A stretch of 64,000 nt of DNA, from positions 558,001 through 622,000 of the forward strand of contig NZ_VFNX01000002.1 of NCBI RefSeq assembly GCF_006715785.1, given 5' to 3'. A program made the translations under genes and the position numbers. Of this stretch, positions 33,069-42,145 are shown in pieces (the first letter of the stretch is position 1; each line of letters begins with the position of its first letter). This stretch comes from Streptomyces puniciscabiei (GTDB lineage: Bacteria; Actinomycetota; Actinomycetes; Streptomycetales; Streptomycetaceae). The notes under the pieces are model-generated. The model had not been told where the DNA came from. It worked only from the letters and a program-made list of their open reading frames with translations, and made no database searches.

Positions 33069-33860
33069 ATGGACAACACACCCAACAAGGACACGCCGCC
33101 GCACGGGCTGCTGGCCGGCAAGGTCGCCTTCATCACCGGTGCCGGGCGCGGCATCGGCGCCGCCGCGGCGCGGCTCTTCGCCCGGGAAGGGGCCCGGGTC
33201 CTGCTCGCGGCCCGCACCGAGGCCCAGCTGAAGGCGGTCACCGAGGAGGTGCGGGCGGCGGGCGGCACCGCGGAGTACGTCGTGTGCGACCTGGCCGACA
33301 CCGCGAGCGTGCGGGCCGCCGTGGACCGCTCCGTCGGCCTCTACGGCCGGCTCGACATCGCCTTCAACAACGGAGCGACGATCCAGCCGCCGGGCCCCAT
33401 GGACCAGCTGCCCGAGGCCGAGTTCGACCGTGTGTACACGGTGAACCTCAAGAGCGTCTGGCTCGCCATGGTGGCCGAGGTCGCCGCCATCCGGGCCACC
33501 GCCGGGACGGGCGCCATCGTCAACAACTCGTCCATCGGCAGCCTGCGCGGCAATCCCGAACTGCCCGTCTACGCTGCCATGAAGCGGGCGGTGAACAGCC
33601 TCACCGAGTCGGCCGCCGTGACCTACGGTCCCGAAGGGATCCGCGTCAACGCGATCGCGCCCGGCAACACCCTGACGGAGATGATCCGCGCCTGGGAGGC
33701 GGAGGCCCCCGGTCTTCAGGACCGGCTCACGGCGCTCACCCCGCTGCGCCGAGCGGCCGCGCCCGAGGAGATCGCCGAGGCCGCCGCATGGCTGCTCAGC
33801 GACCGTTCCTCGTTCGTGACGGGCACGGTGCTGAAGGTCGACGGGGGCGCCCGCGCCTGA
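33069..33860 (+). CDS. SDR-family NAD(P)-dependent oxidoreductase
   Basis: The product is a 263-aa classical short-chain dehydrogenase. The cofactor motif is VAFITGAGRGIGAAAARLFA (TGxxxGIG). CDLADTASVRAAVD gives the adenine-contacting Asp, and LDIAFNNGATIQPPGP contains the NNG motif. The active site is NNSSIGSLRG with Ser, then VYAAMKRAVNSLTES with YxxxK. TYGPEGIRVNAIAPGNTLTE and FVTGTVLKVDGG close the fold. It starts at ATG 33069, ends at a perfect hairpin, and is divergent from its likely regulator. The substrate, a ketone or alcohol, cannot be deduced. Confidence 0.92.
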   Translation: MDNTPNKDTPPHGLLAGKVAFITGAGRGIGAAAARLFAREGARVLLAARTEAQLKAVTEEVRAAGGTAEYVVCDLADTASVRAAVDRSVGLYGRLDIAFNNGATIQPPGPMDQLPEAEFDRVYTVNLKSVWLAMVAEVAAIRATAGTGAIVNNSSIGSLRGNPELPVYAAMKRAVNSLTESAAVTYGPEGIRVNAIAPGNTLTEMIRAWEAEAPGLQDRLTALTPLRRAAAPEEIAEAAAWLLSDRSSFVTGTVLKVDGGARA

Positions 33861-33872
33861 AGCGCGGGCGCC
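33846..33872. terminator. Perfect 11-bp hairpin between convergent SDR and SGNH genes
   Basis: GGCGCCCGCGC (33846-33856) pairs with GCGCGGGCGCC (33862-33872) with a 5-nt loop. The loop holds part of the SDR stop codon. It lies just beyond the stop of the opposing SGNH gene and should terminate both. Confidence 0.8.
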
Positions 33873-33877
33873 GGAGG

Positions 33878-34750
33878 TCAGCCGAGACCGAGCACACTCA
33901 TCGTGCGCTCGGCCATGCGCTGCTCGCCGAGCGCGTTGGGGTGCACCGGAACGATGTTCTGCCCGAACAGGAGCGGCTCGATCCACCGGGTGCCGACGGC
34001 CTGGCACGCGTCGTGCCCCTCGGACGCTGAGGAGAAGTCCACGTACGTGGCCCCGGTCTCCGCGGCGGCGCGCTGCACGACGGCGTTGAGATGGGCCTGC
34101 AGCGCGTGCAGGTACGGCACGTCACCGGAGGCGACCGGCAGTCGGGCGAAGCAGGAGGGGTCGGCCTCGGCGGGCGTGATCCACGGGTAGCCGAGCACCG
34201 CCACGCGGGCGTTCGGTGCCTTGGCGCGCACGGCACGCAGCGCGTTCTTCAGCGCGGGGTAGGTCTTGGCGTCGATCGCGTCGTCGAAGGAGGTGCCGTA
34301 CGTGTCCTTGCAGGGGCTGCCCCTGCCGCCGCTGAGGACGCCGGCGGTCCCGCAGGCGAGCATGGCGCCTATGAAGGTGCCGTTGTCGTTGCCGCCGATC
34401 GTGAGCGTCACCAGGCCGGTGTCCGCGCCGACCGCGTCCGCCTGCGGGGCGACGCCGGGGTACTGGGACCCGGTGAAGTCCTTGGTCTGGGCGGCGCCGC
34501 AGGTGACGTCCGTCAGCCGGGCCCCGGTGCGGGCGGCGATGACGTGGGGGTAGTTCGCCGTGGAGCGCAGGCAGATCAGGTTGCTCGTGTCGACGGGTAG
34601 GACACCCGAGGCGGCACTGTAACTGTCGCCGAGGGCGGCGTAGTTCAGGGGGGTGGTGGCGTGGGCCGGCACGGCGGTGAGGCCGAGGGCCAGCGCGCCG
34701 GCGAGTGCGGACGCCGCGGCGACGACGCGGCGCAGGGCGGGCTTGGGCAT
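33878..34750 (-). CDS. Secreted SGNH/GDSL-type esterase
   Basis: This is a 290-aa exported lipase/esterase. The signal peptide is MPKPALRRVVAAASALAG to about residue 32 (VPAHA). The mature enzyme starts with LNYAALGDSYSAASGVLP, giving the GDSY nucleophile block. LVTLTIGGNDNGTFIGAM (GGND) supplies Gly and Asn, and IVPVHPNALGEQRMAERTM supplies the catalytic Asp/His pair (here VHPN). Paired cysteines (ICLRSTANYPH/VTCGAAQ, ACGTAG/SPCKDTYG) suggest disulfides, as in Streptomyces lipase SCO1725-type enzymes. The start is ATG 34750. A minus-strand -35-like TTGACT (34931-34936) lies in the long upstream region. It is probably extracellular, acting on acyl esters. Confidence 0.9.
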   Translation of the reverse strand: MPKPALRRVVAAASALAGALALGLTAVPAHATTPLNYAALGDSYSAASGVLPVDTSNLICLRSTANYPHVIAARTGARLTDVTCGAAQTKDFTGSQYPGVAPQADAVGADTGLVTLTIGGNDNGTFIGAMLACGTAGVLSGGRGSPCKDTYGTSFDDAIDAKTYPALKNALRAVRAKAPNARVAVLGYPWITPAEADPSCFARLPVASGDVPYLHALQAHLNAVVQRAAAETGATYVDFSSASEGHDACQAVGTRWIEPLLFGQNIVPVHPNALGEQRMAERTMSVLGLG

Positions 34751-35071
34751 GGGTGGGTGCTCCCTCTTCTCGGGTGGGGGCACGCAGCAGGCGGGCATGA
34801 CGGGGCCCGCGCGTGTGCTGTGCGCGAGAAAGCGGCGGCTCAGAGCGAGGTGGGGTACGGACGTGGGGTGCCGGTTCGCGGGATTACCGCTGAGTACTAC
34901 CCATAGGTAATGTGCGGTCACCGGGCCACGGAGTCAACGTTGTTGACACAGATTCTTGAAACACCCACGAACAGGGGTGAACCGGCGCGCGGAGGCGGTC
35001 ACCCCTTACGGAGTCATGACGTGGCGGTCGCGTCGCCCGGGCCCGGTGCCGTCCGCGTCTAGCGTGGCCGT
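34751..35071. promoter_or_regulatory. Divergent promoter region between SGNH esterase and epimerase
   Basis: This is 321 bp without a gene. GTCAACGTTGTTGAC (34933-34947) is a perfect 6-3-6 inverted repeat. It overlaps TTGACT on the minus strand and TTGACA on the plus strand, both close to -35 consensus. ATTACC (34883-34888) and GGTAAT (34906-34911) form a second, looser inverted pair. TAGCGT at 35060-35065 is a -10 placed 6 nt before the epimerase ATG. Confidence 0.55.
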
Positions 35072-36061
35072 ATGCGTGTACTGGTCACCGGCGGAGCCGG
35101 GTTCATCGGGTCCCATGTCGTCGAGGCGCTGCGGGCGCGCGGGCACGAGCCGCTCGTGTACGACGTCCGTGCGGACCCCGGCGCGGACGTGCGCCACCCG
35201 GCGTCCATGGCCCGGGCGCTGGCCGGGGTGGACGCCGTCTGCCACCAGGCCGCGATGGTCGGGCTCGGCGACGGTGTCGCCGACGCGGCGGAGTACGTCT
35301 CGCGCAACGATCTCGGCACGGCCGTGCTGGTCGCCGCCATGGCGGAGGCGAGGGTACGGCGTCTGGTGCTGGCCGGGTCGATGGTGGTGTACGGGGAGGG
35401 CCGTTACGCGTGCCCGCGGCACGGGGTCGTACGGCCGGGCCCACGAGCGGTGGCGGACCTGGACGCGGGCCGGTTCGAGCCCCCCTGCCCCCGGTGCGGC
35501 GCCTCGCTGACCCCCGGCCTGGTCACCGAGGACGCCCCGCCCGACCCGCGCAACGTCTACGCCGCGACCAAGCTCGCCCAGGAGCACCTGGCGGCCGCCT
35601 GGGCCCGCGCCACGGGCGGTACGGCGATCTCGTTGCGCTACCACAATGTGTACGGCCCCCGGATGCCCCGCGACACCCCGTACGCCGGCGTCGCCTCCTT
35701 CTTCCGCTCGGCCCTCCAACGCGGCGAGGCCCCGCGGGTGTTCGAGGACGGGCGGCAGCGGCGGGACTTCGTGCACGTGAGGGACGTCGCCGCGGCCAAC
35801 GTCATCGCGCTGGAGGCCGCCCCGTCCCCGGGAACCCTCACGGCGTACAACACCGGCAGCGGCGAGCCGCACACGGTCGGCGACCTGGCCCGCGCCCTGT
35901 CCGCCGCGCACGGCGGCCCGGAGCCGGTCGTCACCGGCGAGTACCGGCTCGGCGACGTCCGCCACATCACGGCGGACTCCTCCCGGCTGCGCGCGGAACT
36001 CGGCTGGAAGCCGGAGGTGGGCTTCGCGGAGGGAATGCGGGAGTTCACGCGAACGCACTGA
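35072..36061 (+). CDS. NAD-dependent sugar epimerase/dehydratase with cysteine-rich insert
   Basis: The product is 329 aa, extended SDR family. MRVLVTGGAGFIGSHVVEAL is the NAD motif, and DPRNVYAATKLAQEHLAA contains the YxxxK. FVHVRDVAAANVIALEAA and YNTGSGEPHTVGDLARAL complete the signature. Between the first Rossmann strands and the active site is an insert with CPRHG and, about 30 residues on, CPRCGASLTPGL. This resembles dTDP-L-rhamnose 4-epimerase-type enzymes, which hold extra cysteines there. The substrate is therefore likely a nucleotide sugar. ATG 35072 lies 6 nt after TAGCGT, so the mRNA is probably leaderless. Confidence 0.85.
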   Translation: MRVLVTGGAGFIGSHVVEALRARGHEPLVYDVRADPGADVRHPASMARALAGVDAVCHQAAMVGLGDGVADAAEYVSRNDLGTAVLVAAMAEARVRRLVLAGSMVVYGEGRYACPRHGVVRPGPRAVADLDAGRFEPPCPRCGASLTPGLVTEDAPPDPRNVYAATKLAQEHLAAAWARATGGTAISLRYHNVYGPRMPRDTPYAGVASFFRSALQRGEAPRVFEDGRQRRDFVHVRDVAAANVIALEAAPSPGTLTAYNTGSGEPHTVGDLARALSAAHGGPEPVVTGEYRLGDVRHITADSSRLRAELGWKPEVGFAEGMREFTRTH

Positions 36062-36147
36062 GCGTGTCCGCGCCCGCAGGACGGCGTCGCCGTCGATCAT
36101 GGCGTTGCTTCGCACCGAGTTCAGACGAACCAGTCGAAAGGACAGTC

Positions 36148-36453
36148 ATGTCGCGACGGACCCTGAGGCCGACCCGCGCCCAGGTCGCAGCCCTGCTCAC
36201 CGCGCCGGTGCTCGGTTTGGGCCTCCTCGCCCCATCGGCCTCCGCGGACACACCGCCGCCCGGCCCGAAGGTCGACAGCGGCACCGTCATCGACAAGGTC
36301 TGCCGGCACGCGAACGACGACGACGAGGGCGGCTCCGGTCTGTCCTGCGAGAAGGACATCGCGCCGCTCCTGTCGCGCATCATCGGCCCGGGCAGCGGAG
36401 TCACCTGCCGGAGCGACGCCCCGACCGTCATCGTCTGCCGCCCGGAGAGGTGA
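36148..36453 (+). CDS. Small secreted protein of unknown function
   Basis: The product is 101 aa. MSRRTLRPTRAQVAALLTAP and VLGLGLLAPSASA form a signal peptide ending near residue 33. The mature chain of about 68 residues carries four cysteines (KVCRHAND, LSCEKDIAP, VTCRSDAP, VIVCRPER), probably two disulfides, and an acidic stretch NDDDEGG. It may be a small cell-envelope or extracellular protein. The ATG at 36148 follows GAAAGGACAGTC. It converges with the histidine kinase gene 5 bp away. No family was recognised. Confidence 0.65.
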   Translation: MSRRTLRPTRAQVAALLTAPVLGLGLLAPSASADTPPPGPKVDSGTVIDKVCRHANDDDEGGSGLSCEKDIAPLLSRIIGPGSGVTCRSDAPTVIVCRPER

Positions 36454-36457
36454 CCGT

Positions 36458-37570
36458 TCAGGCCTCCGCCGTCGGCAGGGTCACCTCGAAGCGGCAGCCT
36501 CCCGGGATGTTGCGGACGGTCGCCCGGCCCTGATGGGCCTCGACGATGCCCCGTACGATCGCCAGCCCCAGCCCCGCCCCGGCGGGCGGGGTCCGGGCGT
36601 CGCTGCCGCGCCAGCCGGTGTCGAAGACGCGCGGCAGGTCCTCCTCGGGGATGCCGCCGCAGCCGTCGGTGACGGACAGCACCACGCCGTCGTCGGTGCG
36701 CTCGGCGGCGATGGCGACGGTGCCGTCGGGCGGGGTCCGGCGGATGGCGTTGACCAGGAGGTTGCCGAGCACGCGGGTCATCTCCTTGCCGTCCACCTCC
36801 ACCGGCACGGGCTCGACCCGGTCGCCCACCAGCCGTACCCCGTGTTCCCGGGCGAGCGGGTCGGCCCCGGCCAGCGCGTCGCCGACCAGGTCGTACAGGG
36901 AGATCCAGGCGGGGCTCAGCGGGAGGGTGCCCGCGTGGATGCGGGAGAGTTCGAAGAGGTCGCCGACCATGTCGTTGAGCCGTTCGACCTCGGTGCGGAT
37001 CTGCTTGAGGTAGCGGCCGGGGTCGGCTGCCACGCCGTCCTCCAGCGCCTCCGACATGGCGCGCAGTCCGGCGAGCGGGGTGCGCAGGTCGTGCGAGATC
37101 CAGGCGACCAGCTCGCGCCGGGACTTCTCGAGCGCCCGTTCCCGCTCGCGGGATTCGGCGAGCCGTGCGCTGGTGGCGGCCAGCTCGCGGCCGAGGGCGT
37201 CCAGTTCGGCGGTGGCCGGGCCGTGCGGGGCGGCGAAGGCGCCGGCGTCGCCGAACGAGCGGGCGGCGTCGGTGAGTTCCCGGCTGCGGGCGACGACCCA
37301 GCGGCCCAGGAGCAGCGCGGTGGCCAGGGAGACCACGGCCGCCATGGCGACGACGGTGGTGACCACGGTCAGGTCGTGCGAGGACAGGAACATCGCCCAG
37401 GCGACGGCGAGGGTGCCGGCGAGCATGGCGACGACACCGACCGCCGCGACCACGGCGAGGGAGGCGGTGAGCGAGCGGCGCCGGATCAGGCGCAGCACGC
37501 CCGCTCCCGCCACGCCCGCGGCCGCGGCGCCGGCGAAGGCGTACAGGGCGATGAGGAGGGTGTCCCACAT
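36458..37570 (-). CDS. Two-component sensor histidine kinase
   Basis: The product is 370 aa. Two hydrophobic segments (LLIALYAFAGAAAAGVAGAG and the pair SLAVVAAVGVVAMLAGTLAV with VVTTVVAMAAVVSLATALLL) place it in the membrane. HAMP-like and coiled regions lead to the H-box VAWISHDLRTPLAGLRAM (phospho-His). The N-box is LGNLLVNAIRRTPPDG, where the usual His is Arg. G1 is DGCGGIPEEDLPRVF and G2 is GAGLGLAIVRGIVEAHQG. It has little outer domain, so it probably senses within the membrane. It starts 2 bp after the response-regulator stop (37573), and the two genes are one operon. The cognate regulator is the OmpR-type protein upstream. Confidence 0.92.
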   Translation of the reverse strand: MWDTLLIALYAFAGAAAAGVAGAGVLRLIRRRSLTASLAVVAAVGVVAMLAGTLAVAWAMFLSSHDLTVVTTVVAMAAVVSLATALLLGRWVVARSRELTDAARSFGDAGAFAAPHGPATAELDALGRELAATSARLAESRERERALEKSRRELVAWISHDLRTPLAGLRAMSEALEDGVAADPGRYLKQIRTEVERLNDMVGDLFELSRIHAGTLPLSPAWISLYDLVGDALAGADPLAREHGVRLVGDRVEPVPVEVDGKEMTRVLGNLLVNAIRRTPPDGTVAIAAERTDDGVVLSVTDGCGGIPEEDLPRVFDTGWRGSDARTPPAGAGLGLAIVRGIVEAHQGRATVRNIPGGCRFEVTLPTAEA

Positions 37571-37572
37571 GG

Positions 37573-38316
<744 letters not shown>

Positions 38317-38415
38317 GCCACCAGCCTCGCACCACTGGGCAGCCGTCGTCCGGCCGCGGGACGGGCGTCCGCGTTTCGTAAGGACCAAGAGTCCGATATG
38401 CCCGATTGGCGTTCG

Positions 38416-38421
38416 TAGGGT
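38416..38421 (+). promoter_or_regulatory. -10 hexamer placed for a leaderless GT2 transcript
   Basis: TAGGGT ends 6 nt before GTG 38428, with no Shine-Dalgarno between. Similar TAnnnT-6nt-start spacing is seen before 35072, 42146 and 48467. Confidence 0.55.
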
Positions 38422-38427
38422 GAAACC

Positions 38428-39120
38428 GTGACGACCACTTCAGCGGACGTCGACGTGGTGCTCCCCTGCCTGGACGAGGCCGAGGCCCTGCCCTGGGTGC
38501 TCGGCCGGATCCCGGCCGGCTGGCGCGCCCTCGTCGTCGACAACGGTTCCACCGACGGCTCCCCCGACATCGCCCGCGCGCTCGGCGCGACGGTGCTGCA
38601 CGAGCCGCGGCGCGGCTTCGGCGCCGCCTGCCACGCCGGACTGACCGCGGCCACGAGCGACATCGTGTGCTTCTGCGACTGCGACGCCTCCCTCGACCCC
38701 GCGCTGCTCGTCCCGTTCGTGCGGGAGGTCCGGGACGGCGCGGCCGACCTGGTGCTCGGCCGGCGGCGTCCCGAGGGCCGGGGCGCCTGGCCGGCGCACG
38801 CCCGCGTGGGCAATCTGGCGCTGGCGCGGATGCTGCGCCGCCGTACCGGGCTGCGCCTGCACGACCTGGGCCCGCTGCGTGCCGCCCGCCGTGAGCCGCT
38901 GCTCGCGCTGGGCCTCACCGACCGGCGCAGCGGCTATCCGCTGCAGATGGTCGTCCGCGCGGCCGACGCCGGCTGGCGCATCGCCGAGCACGACGTGCCC
39001 TACCGCCCGCGCACCGGCGCCTCCAAGGTGACGGGCACCTGGCGCGGCACCTGGCAGGCGGTGCGGGACATGAGCCGCGTGCTGGCCGAGACCCCTGCCG
39101 ACAGGGAGCTCGTACGGTGA
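38428..39120 (+). CDS. Family 2 glycosyltransferase
   Basis: The product is a 230-aa cytoplasmic GT-A enzyme without membrane helices. VDVVLPCLDEAEALPWVLGR, LVVDNGSTDGSPDIARALGA and GFGAACHAGLTAATSDIVCF carry the nucleotide-sugar site. CDCDASLDPALLVPFV supplies the metal-binding acid motif (DCD), and LHDLGPLRAARREPLLALG and VPYRPRTGASKVTGTWRGT are late family motifs. The 'DLGP-RA-R' pattern resembles dolichyl-phosphate or undecaprenyl-phosphate glycosyltransferases. It is the first gene of a plus-strand operon, and its TGA overlaps the next start. It is divergent from the two-component system. Confidence 0.87.
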   Translation: MTTTSADVDVVLPCLDEAEALPWVLGRIPAGWRALVVDNGSTDGSPDIARALGATVLHEPRRGFGAACHAGLTAATSDIVCFCDCDASLDPALLVPFVREVRDGAADLVLGRRRPEGRGAWPAHARVGNLALARMLRRRTGLRLHDLGPLRAARREPLLALGLTDRRSGYPLQMVVRAADAGWRIAEHDVPYRPRTGASKVTGTWRGTWQAVRDMSRVLAETPADRELVR

Positions 39121-39734
39121 CCACGCTGCTCGTCATCGCCAAGCAACCGCTGCCGGGGCGGGTCAAGACCCGGCTCACCCCGCCGTTCACGCCGCAGCAG
39201 GCGGCCCGCCTCGCGGAGGCGGCGCTCGCGGACACCCTGCACGCCGTGGCCGCGGCTCCCGCGACCCGGCGGGTCCTGGTCCTCGACGGGACGCCGGGAG
39301 ACTGGCTGCCGGCCGGCTTCGAGGTGCTGCCGCAGTGCGCGGGCGGACTGGACGAGCGGCTGGCGAACGCCTTCGCACACTGCTCGGGACCGGCGCTGCT
39401 CATCGGCATGGACACCCCGCAGGTGACGCCGGAGCTGCTCACCGTGGACTTCGCGGACTGCGACGCCTATCTCGGCCCGGCCGAGGACGGCGGTTTCTGG
39501 GCGCTGGGCCTCGCCGAGCCGGACCCCGCGCTGCTGCGGGGCGTGCCCATGTCGACGCCCGGGACCGGGGCGGCACAGCGGGAGCGGCTGGTGACCGCCG
39601 GGCTGCGGGTGTGCGAGCTGCCCCGGCTGCGGGACGTCGACACCGCCGCCGACGCCCGCGCGGTCGCCGCGCTGGCCCCGCACGGCCGGTTCGCCGCCCG
39701 GCTGGCCGACTGTACGCCGGTCAGCCCGCGATGA
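39117..39734 (+). CDS. TIGR04282-family (DUF2064) glycosyltransferase-like protein
   Basis: The product is 205 aa. The opening TTLLVIAKQPLPGRVKTRLTPPF and the block LLIGMDTPQVTPELL match TIGR04282/DUF2064, a GT-A-fold family named for an arsenosugar pathway but widely found beside GT2 enzymes. AEDGGFWALGLAEP is the typical sugar/nucleotide contact region. In some clusters it appears to be a nucleotidyl- or glycosyl-transferase. The start overlaps the GT2 stop and its stop overlaps the methyltransferase ATG. The tight coupling of GT2, DUF2064 and SAM methyltransferase suggests one modified-glycan product. Confidence 0.85.
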   Translation: MTTLLVIAKQPLPGRVKTRLTPPFTPQQAARLAEAALADTLHAVAAAPATRRVLVLDGTPGDWLPAGFEVLPQCAGGLDERLANAFAHCSGPALLIGMDTPQVTPELLTVDFADCDAYLGPAEDGGFWALGLAEPDPALLRGVPMSTPGTGAAQRERLVTAGLRVCELPRLRDVDTAADARAVAALAPHGRFAARLADCTPVSPR

Positions 39735-40486
39735 GGGGCAGCTCCGTCGCCTGGGCGACCGCCGACCCCTACGCCGCCGCGCTGCGCACCGGCCGCGGCC
39801 CGCTGTTCCTGCGCCGCGCCGACGGCTGGCTGCTGCCGCTGGAGGTGGAGCGCTGGTGCGCACAGGCCGATCAGGTCGACCTACAGGTCCTGGACCGCTG
39901 CGAGGGCGCCGTCCTGGACGTCGGCTGCGGTCCCGGCCGGCTGGTGGCGGAACTCGCCGCCCGGGGCCGTACCGTGCTCGGCATCGACGTCAGCGAGGCC
40001 GCCGTCGACCACACCGTGCGGCTCGGCGGGCAGGCGCTGCGGCGCTCGGTCTTCGAGCCGCTGCCGGGCGAGGGCCGCTGGGACACCGTGCTGCTCATGG
40101 ACGGCAACATCGGCATCGGCGGCGAGCCGTCCGCGCTGCTGGACCGGGTGGCCGCGCTGCTGCGCCCGGGCGGCCTGCTGATCGCCGAGACCGTGCCGGG
40201 GCACGTCGACGAACGCGCCCGGGTCCAGGTGGTCGACACGGTCGGCGCCGGCCGGGCCACCGGTGTTCCGTTTCCGTGGGCGCGACTCGGCACCCCGGCC
40301 CTGCTGCGGTACGCGCGCAGGGCCGGGTGGCGGCCGGTCGGTCAGTGGTCGGCGGGCGGCCGGTGCTTCGCCGCCCTGCGCACCCGGCAGGCCAAGAACA
40401 GCGCCGAGCCGCCGAAGAGCACGGCGGTGATCAGCAGCCAGCGGGTGAGGAAGCCGTCTGGGGAGAGCCCGGTGGCGGACCGGTAG
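39731..40486 (+). CDS. Class I SAM-dependent methyltransferase
   Basis: The product is 251 aa. EGAVLDVGCGPGRLVAELAA is the SAM motif I, and TVLGIDVSEAAVDHTVRLG contains the ribose-binding acidic residue (GIDVSE). WDTVLLMDGNIGIGGEPSAL is motif IV, and LLRPGGLLIAETVPGHVDE is the family's typical loop. ATG 39731 overlaps the DUF2064 stop (ATGA). The family normally ends near CFAALRT. Here about 35 extra C-terminal residues are encoded across the opposing membrane gene, a 145-bp convergent overlap, so the extension may be a read-through without function. Third gene of the GT2 operon. Confidence 0.87.
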   Translation: MRGSSVAWATADPYAAALRTGRGPLFLRRADGWLLPLEVERWCAQADQVDLQVLDRCEGAVLDVGCGPGRLVAELAARGRTVLGIDVSEAAVDHTVRLGGQALRRSVFEPLPGEGRWDTVLLMDGNIGIGGEPSALLDRVAALLRPGGLLIAETVPGHVDERARVQVVDTVGAGRATGVPFPWARLGTPALLRYARRAGWRPVGQWSAGGRCFAALRTRQAKNSAEPPKSTAVISSQRVRKPSGESPVADR

Positions 40487-40800
40487 CGCCCGGCCGTCAT
40501 GCCGCTGATCAGCGGGAACCAGACGAGCAGGAGCAGCCCGGACAGCAGGGCCGGGACGCGCACGTACAACGTCCAGGCGCGCCGTCCGGCCGCCCCCAGA
40601 CCGCCGGTGACCGCCCGGTCCGCCACCGTGTACAGCGGCAGCAGGACCAGGTCGTGCAGCAGTGCGGCGCCCACGATCCACAGCGCCACCCCGAACCAGT
40701 CACCGGCGAGCAGCCGCACCCCGGCGTACGCGGCGAGGGCGAACGAGCAGGCCAGCAACAGCAGTTGGAAGGGACTGCCCAGGCTCAGGCGTCGCGACAT
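40342..40800 (-). CDS. Small membrane protein coupled to the molybdopterin oxidoreductase
   Basis: The product is 152 aa with four to five membrane helices (QLLLLACSFALAAYAGVRLL, LWIVGAALLHDLVLLPLYTV, VPALLSGLLLLVWFPLISGM, LLITAVLFGGSALFLA). No family with a known function was recognised. Its ATG overlaps the TGA of the oxidoreductase gene (TGATG at 40798-40802), so it is translated from the same mRNA and is probably a membrane partner or anchor. It overlaps the methyltransferase 3' end by 145 bp on the other strand. Confidence 0.7.
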   Translation of the reverse strand: MSRRLSLGSPFQLLLLACSFALAAYAGVRLLAGDWFGVALWIVGAALLHDLVLLPLYTVADRAVTGGLGAAGRRAWTLYVRVPALLSGLLLLVWFPLISGMTAGRYRSATGLSPDGFLTRWLLITAVLFGGSALFLACRVRRAAKHRPPADH

Positions 40801-42032
40801 CACAGGTCTCCGAAGGTCAGTCGGGCCACCCACTTGGTGTTCAGCACCCCGGGTGCCGCGGGGACGATGATCCGCGCCGGGTGGCCGTGGTCGGGGGACA
40901 GTTCCTCGCCGTTGACGAAGAGCGCGAGCAGCGAGCGTCCGTCGGCCACCTGGTTGGCGCGCAGCGCCGCACGCCGGAACGCTCCGTGCCGTTGCAGGGA
41001 CTCCACGAGGACGTCCGGCGGATCGCCGTCGTACCCGACGAGCGCGGCGAGGTCGCGCAGCCGCACCCCGCGCCACCACTGGTCCGCGGTCGACCAGCCC
41101 TCCACGCACGCGATGGGCAACGACGCGCTGTGCTGCGGCAGTCGGAGAAGCTGGGTACGGCTGAGCCGGACGGTTCCGGTGCGGCCGGTGACGACGAGCC
41201 GCCAGGCGTCCTCGTGGGTGTCGGCCGCCGTGATGCCGGCGTAGGCGGCGGTCTTGTTGATCTGGAAGCCGTTCGGGCCGCCGCCCGGATCGGCGGTGCC
41301 GTGCGGCGCGAGCAGGGCCGTACGGCGGAAGGGCCCGCCCAGGCTCTGCCCGACCGTGGTCAGGAACAGCAGCAGGGAACCCCCGCCGACCAGCCCCAGC
41401 GCGCCGCGCCGGGAGACGGTGGGCGCCGTGGGGCGCGGGGAGACCAGGTCGTTCGGTTCCTGCCGGCGCCGGCGTACGGTGCGGAGCGCGGCCGGTGTCT
41501 TGAGCGCGGCGTGGGCGACGAACGCGGCGAAGAACACCCACGCCCCGTAGAAGTGGAGCGGGTAGAAGGAGCCGGGGAAGACGTAGTCCAGCTGGACGTT
41601 GAGGACTCCGGTGGTGAACTCGAACAGCCCTCCCCCGACCAGCAGCACCAGGGAGATCCGCTCCAGCGCGTGCGCGAGGGAGCGGGCCGGCGGCAGGGTG
41701 AAGAGCCTCGGCACCACCGACCACAGCTTGGCCAGCAGGACGGGGACCAGAGTGATGCCGAGCGTCACATGGACGCCCTGGGTGAGCCGGTACAGCCACA
41801 CCGGGTCGGTGGGCCAGGCGAAGAGGTAGAAGCCGAGGGCGCCCTTGTCCGGGGTCATGTCGTTCACCCGGGACAGGCCCGGGTTGTAGGCGGCGTACGA
41901 CACCAGGCCGGTCACGAACAGCACGGTGACGCCGGCGAGCAGCACGAGGCCGAGCACCGAGGTGAGCCAGGGACCGCGCAGCGGGCTGCGCCAGAAACCT
42001 GGGGAAGTGGGAAGCCGGGGATGGTCGCGCAT
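40800..42032 (-). CDS. Membrane-anchored molybdopterin-dependent oxidoreductase with cytochrome b-like N-terminus
   Basis: The product is 410 aa. Residues about 20-200 form a four-to-six-helix membrane part with well-placed histidines (YRLTQGVHVTLGITLVPVLL, FYPLHFYGAWVFFAAFVAHA), like a b561 heme anchor. RRGALGLVGGGSLLLFLTTV precedes a sulfite-oxidase-type domain: FQINKTAAYAGITAADTHED, LPIACVEGWSTADQWWRGVR (CVEGWS, with the Mo-ligand Cys) and PDHGHPARIIVPAAPGVLNT. It should face outwards and pass electrons from an oxidised outer substrate to the membrane. The start is 42032 (MRDHPRLPTSPG). It is the first gene of a two-gene operon and is divergent from the GT-C gene. It belongs to the MsrP/sulfite oxidase-like group, but the substrate is unknown. 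Confidence 0.85.
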   Translation of the reverse strand: MRDHPRLPTSPGFWRSPLRGPWLTSVLGLVLLAGVTVLFVTGLVSYAAYNPGLSRVNDMTPDKGALGFYLFAWPTDPVWLYRLTQGVHVTLGITLVPVLLAKLWSVVPRLFTLPPARSLAHALERISLVLLVGGGLFEFTTGVLNVQLDYVFPGSFYPLHFYGAWVFFAAFVAHAALKTPAALRTVRRRRQEPNDLVSPRPTAPTVSRRGALGLVGGGSLLLFLTTVGQSLGGPFRRTALLAPHGTADPGGGPNGFQINKTAAYAGITAADTHEDAWRLVVTGRTGTVRLSRTQLLRLPQHSASLPIACVEGWSTADQWWRGVRLRDLAALVGYDGDPPDVLVESLQRHGAFRRAALRANQVADGRSLLALFVNGEELSPDHGHPARIIVPAAPGVLNTKWVARLTFGDL

Positions 42033-42133
42033 GTCCCGACCGTAGGCCGGGACACCCCCGGAGAAGGGCCCGCGACCGGTGACGAAACGCTGACGTCCGG
42101 CCCGTACGGCGGCCGCTCGCCGCTCCCCCGGCC

Positions 42134-42139
42134 TAGCGT
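42134..42139 (+). promoter_or_regulatory. -10 hexamer placed for a leaderless GT-C transcript
   Basis: TAGCGT ends 6 nt before GTG 42146. No ribosome site lies between. Confidence 0.55.
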
Positions 42140-42145
42140 GCCGGT

